NCBI RefSeq assembly: GCF_014621775.1
Contig: NZ_CP061204.1
Coordinates: 1,694,501-1,758,500 of the forward strand
DNA: 64,000 nt
Reading direction: 5' to 3'
Source of the DNA: Stenotrophomonas sp. 169
Lineage (GTDB): Bacteria > Pseudomonadota > Gammaproteobacteria > Xanthomonadales > Xanthomonadaceae
Both the position numbers and the translations under genes were made by a program. Under the pieces are notes generated by a model. It had not been told where the DNA came from, made no database searches, and worked only from the letters and a program-made list of their open reading frames with translations. Shown piece after piece: positions 35,810 to 44,515 of the stretch (position 1 is the stretch's first letter; the number at the start of each line of letters is the position of its first letter).

Positions 35810-35838
35810 AAAAGCAGGTGCCGGGCGCAGCCCGGCAC
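35810..35838 (-). terminator. Rho-independent terminator of purB
   Basis: On the minus strand GTGCCGGGC-TGC-GCCCGGCAC (35838-35818) is followed by CTGCTTTTC, four nucleotides behind the purB stop codon. Confidence 0.8.
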
Positions 35839-35842
35839 ACAC

Positions 35843-37246
<1,404 letters not shown>

Positions 37247-37421
37247 CTAATCCAGCTGGGCATACGGCATGCCCCGCAGGCCGCCGCCGGTTGCCGCCGC
37301 CCGTGCGTTGACGGCCCGTCGCCATCCCCACGCGGTATCCTGAAAGCAGACGCCAGCCAGGGACTCTGCCCGATGCCAGCCGCAGTGTCCCTTTCCCCCT
37401 GAAAGATTGCGGAGTTGATCG

Positions 37422-38846
37422 ATGAGCAAGCGTTCCAGCACCATTTCCAGCACCGGTTTCCGGACCGAACATGACAGCATGGGCGAGCTGCAGGTGCCCG
37501 CGGACGCCCTGTGGGGCGCGCAGACCCAGCGTGCCGTGGACAACTTCCCGGTGTCCGGCCAGCGCATGCCGCGGGGCTTCATCCGCGCACTTGGCCTGGT
37601 CAAGGGCGCGGCCGCCGAGGTCAATGCCGATCTGGGCCACCTGCCGAAGAACATCGCCAAGGCCGTGCAGTTGGCGGCGGCCGAAGTGGCGGGTGGCGAG
37701 TGGGACGCGCACTTCCCGATCGATGTCTACCAGACCGGCTCGGGTACCTCCTCGAACATGAATGCCAACGAGGTCATCGCCACGCTGGCCAACCGCGCCG
37801 GCAAGGCGGGCCGCATCACGGTGCACCCCAATGACCATGTCAACCAGGGCCAGAGCTCTAACGATGTGATTCCCACTGCGCTGCGGGTGTCTGCCGCGCT
37901 GGCGGCACAGGAAGACCTGCTGCCCGCGCTGGCCCACCTGCGCAAGGTCATCGACCGCAAGGGCCGCAGCCTGCGCAAGGTGGTCAAGACGGGCCGTACC
38001 CATCTCATGGATGCGATGCCGCTGACCTTCGAGCAGGAATTCTCGGCGTGGTCGGCGCAGTTGTCTTCGGCACAGGACCGGTTCGACGACAGCCTGAAGC
38101 GTCTGCGCCGCCTGCCGTTGGGAGGCACCGCCATCGGTACCGGCATCAACGCCGACCCGCGTTTCGGCGAGCGCGTGGCCAAGGTCCTGAAAAGCAGTAC
38201 CGGGGTGAAGTTCGAGAGCGCCGCCAACAAGTTCGAAGGGCTCGCCGCGCAGGATGATGCGGTGGAAATCTCCGGCCAGCTCAACGCCCTCGCGGTGGCG
38301 CTGATCAAGATCGCCAACGACCTGCGCTGGATGAATGCCGGTCCGTTGGCCGGTCTGGGCGAGATCGAGCTGCCCGCGCTGCAGCCTGGCAGCTCGATCA
38401 TGCCGGGCAAGGTCAACCCGGTGATTCCGGAAGCGACGGTAATGGCCTGCGCGCAGGTGATCGGCCACCACACGGCGATCACCGTGGCCGGGCAGACGGG
38501 CAACTTCCAGTTGAACGTGACCCTGCCGCTGATCGCGGTGAACCTGCTGGACAGCATCAATCTGCTGGCGAATGTGTCACGGCTGCTTGCCGACAGCGCC
38601 ATCGACGGACTGACCGTGCGCGAGGACCGCGTGCGTGAGGCGCTGGACCGCAATCCGATCCTGGTCACCGCGCTGAATCCGATCATCGGCTATGAAAAAG
38701 CGGCGGCGATCGCCAAGCGCGCGTACAAGGAGCAGCGTCCGGTGCTGGACGTCGCCTTGGAAGACAGCGGCCTGGAGGAAGCCGAGCTGCGTCGGCTGCT
38801 GGATCCGAAGGCCTTGACCGCTGGCGGAATCCCCGCCGGCGGTTGA
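37422..38846 (+). CDS. fumC: Fumarate hydratase class II
   Basis: A 474-residue iron-free, oxygen-stable fumarase of the aspartase/fumarase superfamily. TGSGTSSNMNANEVIATLANR, HPNDHVNQGQSSNDVIPTA and TGRTHLMDAMPLTFEQEF carry the substrate and catalytic residues. The mobile loop GSSIMPGKVNPVIPEA is intact. It complements the class I enzyme at 13276; class II enzymes are often used under oxidative stress or iron limitation in other bacteria. ATG 37422 is well placed and the frame is closed upstream. Confidence 0.96.
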   Translation: MSKRSSTISSTGFRTEHDSMGELQVPADALWGAQTQRAVDNFPVSGQRMPRGFIRALGLVKGAAAEVNADLGHLPKNIAKAVQLAAAEVAGGEWDAHFPIDVYQTGSGTSSNMNANEVIATLANRAGKAGRITVHPNDHVNQGQSSNDVIPTALRVSAALAAQEDLLPALAHLRKVIDRKGRSLRKVVKTGRTHLMDAMPLTFEQEFSAWSAQLSSAQDRFDDSLKRLRRLPLGGTAIGTGINADPRFGERVAKVLKSSTGVKFESAANKFEGLAAQDDAVEISGQLNALAVALIKIANDLRWMNAGPLAGLGEIELPALQPGSSIMPGKVNPVIPEATVMACAQVIGHHTAITVAGQTGNFQLNVTLPLIAVNLLDSINLLANVSRLLADSAIDGLTVREDRVREALDRNPILVTALNPIIGYEKAAAIAKRAYKEQRPVLDVALEDSGLEEAELRRLLDPKALTAGGIPAGG

Positions 38847-38927
38847 TTAACCGGCGCCGGACGGTCTGCGTCGCCGAGCGTGCCTCGGCGCTCCAGACTG
38901 TCCGGATCCTGCGTGATCGGCGGGCCC

Positions 38928-39353
38928 TCAGCGGCGGTCGGCCTGCAGGTTGCCGAACGTCTCGGTGTAATCCTTGAACTCCGGGATCACCTGCACCAGG
39001 TCGGCCGGGATCGGATTGCCCCCTTCGGGTGGCACGATCTTCACCGGCTTCCTGTCCGGGTCGGCCGGCGCATCGACCAGCGTGTTCTGCCGCAGTACCT
39101 GCAGGTGGCCGAACATCTGCTGCAGCATCTGCTGCTGGTTGGGCTGCAACGGTATCTCGATCTCGTCCACTTTCATGTGGCCGTTGGCCAGGATGATGAT
39201 GTTGGGCGCTGGCGCGCGGCGCACGGTGACCATCGTGTCGCTGACGGTGATCTTGGGCTTGCTGCGCTCCACGCGGTGGTTGCGGTACTCCTGGTCACAG
39301 CCAGCGAGCATCAGGCAGGACAGGGCGGCCAGCAGCAGGAACAGCTTCTTCAT
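38928..39353 (-). CDS. Lipoprotein of the YtrA-type operon (related to DUF2884/YggN?)
   Basis: A 141-residue lipoprotein: MKKLFLLLAALSCLMLAGC has lipobox LAGC with Cys19. The mature part contains MVTVRRAPAPNIIILANGHMKVDE and PLQPNQQQMLQQMFGHLQVLRQN. Its order (anchored strand, NG turn, then a QR/QQ-rich helix) resembles the first part of the preceding gene product, so the two may be distant paralogues. No family can be named with confidence. Last gene of a seven-gene minus-strand run, 91 nt behind the DUF2884-like gene. Confidence 0.78.
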   Translation of the reverse strand: MKKLFLLLAALSCLMLAGCDQEYRNHRVERSKPKITVSDTMVTVRRAPAPNIIILANGHMKVDEIEIPLQPNQQQMLQQMFGHLQVLRQNTLVDAPADPDRKPVKIVPPEGGNPIPADLVQVIPEFKDYTETFGNLQADRR

Positions 39354-39444
39354 GGCGGTCCAGAGAGGGGGAGGGGAGCCCCCTAGTGTAATACCGGCAA
39401 CGCGCTCCGGCCGCCCCCGCAGGGGCGGTGGCGGCCGGGTGCGC

Positions 39445-40020
39445 TCATTTGCCGCAGTCGACGATGTCGTTGTGGTCCATCTTCGCGTAAGGCGCGAACT
39501 CGGGCAGCGTCGCCGCGAGGGCCTGCTGGGACGCCATCATCGCCGGCAGCTGGTCGCAGATGCCTTTTGCCTGTTCTTTCATCTTGTCGGCCTCGGCGTT
39601 GATGCGCTCTTCGATGCCGTCGGTCTTTCCGCTGAAGACCCCTTTCAACGCCTCACCGGCTGCCTTGACGCCCAGGTTCGCCCCGGACACGCCGATCTGC
39701 ATGCCGGCTTCGGCAATGCGTTCGATCTGGTGCCGGTACTCCAGCAGTTGGGCGCGTTGTTCGGCGGTGGTCACCACGTCCTTGCCCTGGATCAGCAAGC
39801 CCCCCTGCGGGGTGATCTCCGCCGTCGGCAGCCCGTCGACGGTCAGCTTGAAGTTGGTGGTCGCCATTTCTTTGCGCGCCGTGTCGGTGGCTTCCTGCAC
39901 CGTGCGGCCGATGGTGCTGGTGGAGTCGGTGACCGATTTGGCTGCATCGTTCCCTGCCCGGTCGCAGGCGGTGAGGGACAGGGCGAGCAGGGCAGGCAGG
40001 AGCAGGGGACGCAGGTTCAT
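39445..40020 (-). CDS. Lipoprotein, DUF2884/YggN-like
   Basis: A 191-residue protein from ATG 40020. MNLRPLLLPALLALSLTAC is a lipoprotein signal with Cys19. Residues 55-100 read FKLTVDGLPTAEITPQGGLL, then IQGKDVVTTAEQRAQLLEYRHQIERIAEAG, matching the strand-turn-helix pattern of E. coli YggN (DUF2884). A long amphipathic helix around EERINAEADKMKEQAKGICDQLPAM follows. Function in the family is unknown. It lies 29 nt behind the GSGD-repeat gene on the same strand, so it belongs to the operon. Confidence 0.8.
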   Translation of the reverse strand: MNLRPLLLPALLALSLTACDRAGNDAAKSVTDSTSTIGRTVQEATDTARKEMATTNFKLTVDGLPTAEITPQGGLLIQGKDVVTTAEQRAQLLEYRHQIERIAEAGMQIGVSGANLGVKAAGEALKGVFSGKTDGIEERINAEADKMKEQAKGICDQLPAMMASQQALAATLPEFAPYAKMDHNDIVDCGK

Positions 40021-40049
40021 GATGGGATTCCGTGTCAAAGGATCAGGGG

Positions 40050-40934
40050 TTACTTGCCACGCGGCAGGCTGACAGTGCCGCGCACGCCGTCATGGCGGAT
40101 GCTGCCGCTGCCACTGCGTTCGACGGTCAGGTTGCCGCCGACACCGTTGACGCGTACATCCCCCGAGCCGTGTGCGCCGACCTTCAGGTTGCCGGTGATG
40201 TCGCGCAGCTCGACGTCACCAGAGCCGACCACGCCGATGTCCGCATTGCCGCTTACCACGCGCACGTCCGCGTCGCCCGATCCGATGGTGTCGATGCGCA
40301 CGTTGCCGCCGATTTCGCGCAGGTCCGCATCGCCGGAACCGATGGTGCCCACGTGCAGGTCGCGACGAACATGCGACACCTTGGCGTCGCCGGAGCCGAC
40401 CGACAGCAGGTTCACGCTCTCGGCGCCGTCGATCATGAGATCGCCCGAGCCCACCGTCGCGTGCACGGCGCCCTGCGTGCGCAGGACATCGGCATCGCCG
40501 GAGCCCACGTCCACGCTCAGCGACCTGGCGCCATCGACGTGTGCATCACCGGAACCCACCTTCAGCTGCACCATCACATCGGCCGGCACGCTGCCGCGGA
40601 TATCCAGCCAGGCATAGCTGTCCGATCCCATCGACCACGACTGCTTGCCCTCGCGGCGCAGGCTCACCACCAGCTTGTCGCCACTGCGCTGCTGGGTCAG
40701 CGTCAACTCGCGCAGCCAGTCGGCATTGGAGGCGCAGGCCCGGCCGGACAACTGGGCGGGACCCTTGCCGGCCAGCAGATGCAGGTCGTGCTGGTTGACC
40801 TCGAAGACGACCGTCTTCGCACCGTCCAGCTGCAGGGTGAGGTCCCGGGTCTCGGTGAACTTGCAGGGCGCGTCGTTGGCCAGGGCGGACAGCGGCAGCA
40901 GCATCAGCGTGGTGAAAGCGAGCAGGGTACGCAT
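40050..40934 (-). CDS. Secreted DUF4097/GIN-domain-like protein with GSGD repeats
   Basis: A 294-residue protein from ATG 40934 with AAGGAG upstream. MRTLLAFTTLMLLPLSALA is a signal peptide without lipobox. Residues about 25-125 form a beta-rich head (LTLQLDGAKTVVFEVNQHDL, SWSMGSDSYAWLDIRGSVP). From about 125 to 285 the motif GSGD recurs eight times (KVGSGDAHV, DVGSGDADV, TVGSGDLMI, SVGSGDAKV, TIGSGDADL, TIGSGDADV, VVGSGDVEL, AHGSGDVRV), ending in GSGSIRHDG. Spacing of about 18-20 residues fits one turn of a right-handed beta-helix. Together with the ABC genes upstream, it may act in the envelope. No function is known for this subfamily. Confidence 0.88.
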   Translation of the reverse strand: MRTLLAFTTLMLLPLSALANDAPCKFTETRDLTLQLDGAKTVVFEVNQHDLHLLAGKGPAQLSGRACASNADWLRELTLTQQRSGDKLVVSLRREGKQSWSMGSDSYAWLDIRGSVPADVMVQLKVGSGDAHVDGARSLSVDVGSGDADVLRTQGAVHATVGSGDLMIDGAESVNLLSVGSGDAKVSHVRRDLHVGTIGSGDADLREIGGNVRIDTIGSGDADVRVVSGNADIGVVGSGDVELRDITGNLKVGAHGSGDVRVNGVGGNLTVERSGSGSIRHDGVRGTVSLPRGK

Positions 40935-40953
40935 GGCGGGTGGCTCCTTGGAG

Positions 40954-41970
40954 TTAGATTTCGCCAGCGCGACGGCGCAGGCGGATGGCGATGAAGATGA
41001 AGACGATGCCGACGGCGGCGCCGATCCAGATCTCCGGCAGGGCCAGTGCACCCAGCTGATGCGACGGCGACAGCAGCTCGACGATCGAATCACGCGACAT
41101 CGCAGCCTCGGGCCGGTAGGCCAGTTCCACGCCCGGGATGGTGCCCAGCAGCAGGCGGCCGACGATGTGCTGCCAGAACCAGCCGCTGGTCATGTCAAAC
41201 AGGCCCATCACCTTGGTCGTGCTGACCACGATGCCGGCGAACAGCGGCAGCATCACTGCCCACAGGAAGGGCTTGCTCTTGGCCCACGACGAGCACAGCA
41301 GCAGCCAGCCCACGGTCGGCAGCGACCACAGCATGAACACCGGGATCCAGCTGAGGTGGCCGGCGGCGAGCAGCAGCGGGCTGGAGGGCCCCCAGATCAG
41401 CGCCATCGGATCACCGCCATGGGTCAGGGCGACGATCGAGATCACCACCAGGAAGCACAGCATGGTCACGATCGACGCCACTACGGCGATGATCGGCGCC
41501 ACCAGCACGGCACTGATCAGCTTGGACAGCACGGTCTGGGTGTCGGACAGTGGCAGCGACTTCCAGAACAGGATGCTGCGGTCGCGGCGGTCGTCATACA
41601 GCGCGCCCAGGCAGTAGAAGAACACCACGAAGCCAAGCACCACGAAGGGCCATGCCGAGCTCAGGGCCAGGGTGGCGTCCAGGCCGTTGCCCAGTTCGAC
41701 CAGGTCCTTCGGATTGAGCTGGCGGGTCAGCAGGTCCAGGTCCAGGCCATTGACCTGGATGTCACTGTTGTTGATGTGCAGGTCGCCCTGCGAGGCGGCG
41801 CGGCGCAGGACGAACAGGCCGATGACGATGCCGACCGTGCTCATTACCAGCGAGGCGATGCCCGCGATGAAAGGGGCATACAGGAAACCGCCGCGGTTTT
41901 CCCAGTATTCGCGCTTGAGCAGCCAGCGCAGCGTGGAGACCTTGCTGATGGGATGGTTCACGGCGTTCAT
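40954..41970 (-). CDS. ABC transporter permease (YtrC/D-like)
   Basis: A 338-residue membrane protein with about six hydrophobic helices (VMSTVGIVIGLFVL, PFVVLGFVVFFYCLGALY, LISAVLVAPIIAVVASIVTML and others) and a long periplasmic loop between helices one and two. The conserved cytoplasmic motif DDRRDRSILFWKSLPLSDTQTVLSK is the coupling helix region of ABC-2 type permeases that work with YtrB-like ATPases. The start overlaps the ATPase stop by four bases (ATGA), so the two are coupled. The GSGD-repeat gene begins 19 nt downstream. Confidence 0.91.
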   Translation of the reverse strand: MNAVNHPISKVSTLRWLLKREYWENRGGFLYAPFIAGIASLVMSTVGIVIGLFVLRRAASQGDLHINNSDIQVNGLDLDLLTRQLNPKDLVELGNGLDATLALSSAWPFVVLGFVVFFYCLGALYDDRRDRSILFWKSLPLSDTQTVLSKLISAVLVAPIIAVVASIVTMLCFLVVISIVALTHGGDPMALIWGPSSPLLLAAGHLSWIPVFMLWSLPTVGWLLLCSSWAKSKPFLWAVMLPLFAGIVVSTTKVMGLFDMTSGWFWQHIVGRLLLGTIPGVELAYRPEAAMSRDSIVELLSPSHQLGALALPEIWIGAAVGIVFIFIAIRLRRRAGEI

Positions 41971-42848
41971 GCGTAGGTTCCCTTCATGATGGCAACGAAC
42001 AGATCGGCCAGGCCGGGGCTGCGGATTTCGCCCAGGGTGGACAGCTGCGTGCGCGGTACGTTGTCGAACAACAGCACGGATTTGCCGAACGGCAGGGCGC
42101 GCTCGTCGATGGGCTTCAGCGCGCGGGCGTTGTCGACCTGGTCGGCGTTCACCAGCACCTCGGTGTAGCGCTCGCCCACTTCATCCATCTCGGCACTGAG
42201 CACGACCTTGCCATCACGAATGAACATCACGTCGGTAAGGATGTGCTCGATCTCTTCCACCTGGTGGGTGGTGACGATGATCGTCTTCTGTTCGTCGAAA
42301 TAGTCTTCCAGCAAGCGCTGGTAGAACTCCTTGCGGTACAGGATGTCCAGGCCAAGTGTGGGCTCGTCGAGCACCAGCACGCGTGCGTCGATGGCCATCA
42401 CCAGGGCCAGGTGCAGCTGCACGATCATGCCCTTGGACAGTTCGCGTACCCGCTGCTTCGGCTGCAGCTTGGTGGTGGACAGAAAGCGTTCGCAGCGGGC
42501 ACGGTCGAAGCGCGGGTGCACGCCGGCGACAAAGTCGATCGCCTCCCGCACCTTCAGCCAGCGCGGCAGCACGGCAACGTCGGCGATGAAGCAGATGTCA
42601 TTCATCAGCTCATCGCGGTGGGTGCGCGGATCCTTGCCCAGTACGCTCAGCTCGCCCTCCACCGCGGTCAGGCCGAGCAGGGCCTTCAGCGCGGTGGTCT
42701 TGCCTGCACCGTTGGGTCCGATCAGGCCGACGATGCGGCCGGACGGAATGCTGAAACTGGTGTTGTCCAGGGCCAGCGTGCGCTTGTAGGCCTTGCGCAG
42801 GCCCCGCGCGGTAATGACATCCACATCCTGGGTTGCTACGGCATTCAT
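41967..42848 (-). CDS. ABC transporter ATP-binding protein (YtrB-like)
   Basis: A 293-residue ATPase. Walker A is GLIGPNGAGKTTALKALLGL near residues 42-61, Walker B VLVLDEPTLGLDI, and the H-loop TIIVTTHQVEEIEHIL. The signature reads LSKGMIVQL rather than LSGGQ, which is normal for the YtrB/EcsA branch of ABC-2 transporters. ATG 42848 overlaps the GntR stop by four bases. The length beyond the nucleotide-binding domain (residues 230-293) is a short C-terminal extension. Forms the energising subunit for the permease at 40954. Confidence 0.93.
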   Translation of the reverse strand: MNAVATQDVDVITARGLRKAYKRTLALDNTSFSIPSGRIVGLIGPNGAGKTTALKALLGLTAVEGELSVLGKDPRTHRDELMNDICFIADVAVLPRWLKVREAIDFVAGVHPRFDRARCERFLSTTKLQPKQRVRELSKGMIVQLHLALVMAIDARVLVLDEPTLGLDILYRKEFYQRLLEDYFDEQKTIIVTTHQVEEIEHILTDVMFIRDGKVVLSAEMDEVGERYTEVLVNADQVDNARALKPIDERALPFGKSVLLFDNVPRTQLSTLGEIRSPGLADLFVAIMKGTYA

Positions 42849-43207
42849 TGGATTTTCCCCTGGGTCAGCAGATCGTTGACGTTCAGGCCCAGGCGCTGGA
42901 TGCGCTCGAGCACGGCCGGCCATTCTTCGTTGAGGAAACGGTCGCGTTCGCTGCTGCGCAGCTGCGTGGCCGCTTCTTCGGTCATGAACATGCCCAGACC
43001 GCGGCGCTTCTCGACCAGGCCCTCATCGGCGAGCTCCTGGTAGGCACGGGACACGGTGATGGGATTCAACTGGTAATCGGCGGCCACCTGGCGCACCGAG
43101 GGCAGGGCGTCGCCCGGCTTGATTATTCCGTCAAGCATCATGGCGATCACGCGCTCCTTCAGCTGACGGTAGATAGGAGCGCCATCGCTCCACTGGATAT
43201 CGCTCAT
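42845..43207 (-). CDS. GntR family regulator, YtrA subfamily
   Basis: A 120-residue repressor: an N-terminal winged helix (PIYRQLKERVIAMMLDGIIKPGDALPSVRQVAADYQL pattern, residues 11-47, with NPITVSRAYQELADEGLVEKRRGLGMFM as recognition helix and wing) and a short helical tail of about 45 residues. The missing large effector domain defines the YtrA subfamily. Such regulators repress their own ABC operons and respond to cell-envelope antibiotics in some bacteria. A GGTG-N16-CACC palindrome lies in the operon promoter. The gene overlaps the ATPase gene by 4 nt and begins two nucleotides behind a small upstream gene. Confidence 0.94.
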   Translation of the reverse strand: MSDIQWSDGAPIYRQLKERVIAMMLDGIIKPGDALPSVRQVAADYQLNPITVSRAYQELADEGLVEKRRGLGMFMTEEAATQLRSSERDRFLNEEWPAVLERIQRLGLNVNDLLTQGKIQ

Positions 43208-43209
43208 GG

Positions 43210-43467
43210 TCAGCTCCGGGAATTCAGCGACTGTGCGAAAGAAAAATACGGCATGGACAAAGAGCTGTTCAGCCGCCGCGGGGGGGAGGGTGCCGGCGGT
43301 GCTTTCCCAGCTTCCGGCACGCCCGCATCCTGCAGGCTTTGAAGGGCGGGGGAGGTGTCGACGTTGCCGGCGCCCCCCGGCGCTGCACCAAACCACAATG
43401 AGAACAGCAGCAGACCCGCCGCGGTGGCGGCTGTGCGGGTGGTACGACGTCGGTATGACGTATTCAT
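43210..43467 (-). CDS. Small exported or anchored protein leading the YtrA-type operon (85 aa)
   Basis: ATG 43467 has AGGGG at good distance and is the first start codon behind the operon promoter. The product begins MNTSYRRRTTRTAATAAGLL then LFSLWFGAAPGGAG, which looks like an Arg-rich n-region and a short hydrophobic core. The rest is Pro/Ser-rich with no recognisable domain. Stop TGA 43212-43210 is followed after two bases by the GntR start, so its translation would set the level of the repressor. Whether it is a real protein or a leader peptide cannot be told from one sequence. Confidence 0.55.
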   Translation of the reverse strand: MNTSYRRRTTRTAATAAGLLLFSLWFGAAPGGAGNVDTSPALQSLQDAGVPEAGKAPPAPSPPRRLNSSLSMPYFSFAQSLNSRS

Positions 43468-43491
43468 CGGCTGCCCCTGTCTCAGGTGACT

Positions 43492-43515
43492 GGTGTTGTA
43501 GTCAACTATAACACC
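43492..43515. promoter_or_regulatory. YtrA-type operator, GGTG-N16-CACC palindrome
   Basis: On the minus strand GGTGTTATAGTTGACTACAA is followed by CACC. Arms GGTGTT/AACACC and inner TAGT/ACTA are symmetric. It overlaps the -10 box of the operon. GGTG-N16-CACC is the pattern I recall for a YtrA regulator in Xanthomonas. Confidence 0.75.
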
Positions 43516-43532
43516 ACCGATTCAGAGTGCAA
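43505..43532 (-). promoter_or_regulatory. Sigma-70-like promoter of the YtrA-type operon
   Basis: -35 TTGCAC (43532-43527), 16-nt spacer, -10 TATAGT (43510-43505) on the minus strand, about 38 nt before ATG 43467. Confidence 0.6.
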
Positions 43533-43820
43533 GCCTTCTGTATGACCAACTGATGGCATAGGACGGCAGCCGCCGCTTTGGCCACGTAACCTGTTGAATA
43601 TAAACAGGACGCTCTCATCGCGTAGGCTTCACCTCGATGACGGCGCGTTCAGGGCGCCGTGCGTCGCCGGCGTGCTGCTCTGGATTCGACGCCCGTCATC
43701 GGTGTTGTCTGGCGTACCGCGCGGTGCTCCGGGCAAGGCGGCGAAAGCCCCGGTGCTATAGTTCGCGGCGAAATCCGGGCCCCGTGTCCGGCCCGAAACT
43801 TCCCACCAGGATCATCCGCC

Positions 43821-44420
43821 ATGCTGCGTTCCGTAACCTCCCAGCGCCGCACTCCCCGCGCGCTTTCTTCCGTGCTTGGCGCGTTCCTCGTGGCGGGCAG
43901 CCTGGCCCTGCCGTTGGTGGCCTCCGCCGCCGGCCTGCTGGATGTCTCTTACCGCCAGTTGGCGGGCAAGGAGCAGGTCAATCTGGCCCAGCGTTACCAC
44001 GGTCGCGTGCTGCTGGTGGTCAACACGGCCAGCAAGTGTGGGTTTACCCCGCAGTACGAGGCCCTTGAGGCGCTGCAGAAGAACTACTCCCCGCGCGGCC
44101 TGAGCGTGCTGGGCTTCCCGTCCAATGATTTCAAGGGACAGGAGCCGGGCGACGAAAAGGATATCCAGGACTTCTGCACGCTGACCTATGGCGTCAAGTT
44201 CCCGATGTTCGAGAAGGTGCATGTGATCGGTGACCAGGCCACGCCGCTGTACAAGGGCCTGACCGCCGCCACCGGCGTCGCGCCGGGCTGGAACTTCCAC
44301 AAGTACCTGATTGGCCGGGACGGCAAGGTCATTGCCCAGTTCCCGAGCAAGGTCAAGCCGGATGCACCGGAGCTGGTCGCTGCCATCGAGCGCGCACTGG
44401 CTGCGCCAGCGGGCCATTGA
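43821..44420 (+). CDS. Glutathione peroxidase family protein, exported
   Basis: A 199-residue protein. Residues 1-36 are a signal peptide (hydrophobic core LGAFLVAGSLALPLVASAA), so unlike the paralogue at 8244 it acts outside the cytoplasm. The peroxidatic Cys is in NTASKCGFTPQYEAL, the tetrad Gln in FKGQEPGDEKDIQDFC and Trp-Asn in GWNFHKYLIG. The Cys of the usual FPCNQF motif is Ser (FPSNDF), but the likely resolving Cys in DFCTLTYGVKFP is kept. ATG 43821 is chosen because the signal peptide begins there; the open frame continues upstream without meaning. Confidence 0.91.
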   Translation: MLRSVTSQRRTPRALSSVLGAFLVAGSLALPLVASAAGLLDVSYRQLAGKEQVNLAQRYHGRVLLVVNTASKCGFTPQYEALEALQKNYSPRGLSVLGFPSNDFKGQEPGDEKDIQDFCTLTYGVKFPMFEKVHVIGDQATPLYKGLTAATGVAPGWNFHKYLIGRDGKVIAQFPSKVKPDAPELVAAIERALAAPAGH

Positions 44421-44515
44421 AACCAGCGCGCGCGCCTCGACATATCCAGCGTGCGTGCGACAATGAACGTTTTAGCGCCGACGTCGGCGTCTTTTCACTT
44501 CCAGGAATGCAACAC

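Larger units (their letters stand above)
35166..35842. other. Non-coding interval rich in inverted repeats between the JmjC gene and purB
   Basis: No plausible gene is seen in these 677 bp. The interval holds a GTAG dimer, two long inverted-repeat pairs, a hexanucleotide tract and the purB terminator, each listed separately. Open frames here consist of low-complexity Pro/Arg/Ala text and are not counted. Confidence 0.7.
43468..43820. other. Intergenic region between the YtrA-type operon and the exported peroxidase
   Basis: These 353 bp hold the operon promoter and operator (listed), the palindrome CCTGTTGAATATAAACAGG (43590-43608) of unknown role, and a possible -10 box TATAGT at about 43762-43767 for the peroxidase gene. 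No credible gene is seen. Confidence 0.6.

Noticed and set aside
38870..38900. Further GTAG-type element behind fumC (GCCGAGCGTGCCTCGGCGCT)
   Set aside because: One hairpin arm set is recognisable, but the GTAG/CTAC ends are lost; it is a decayed remnant at best.
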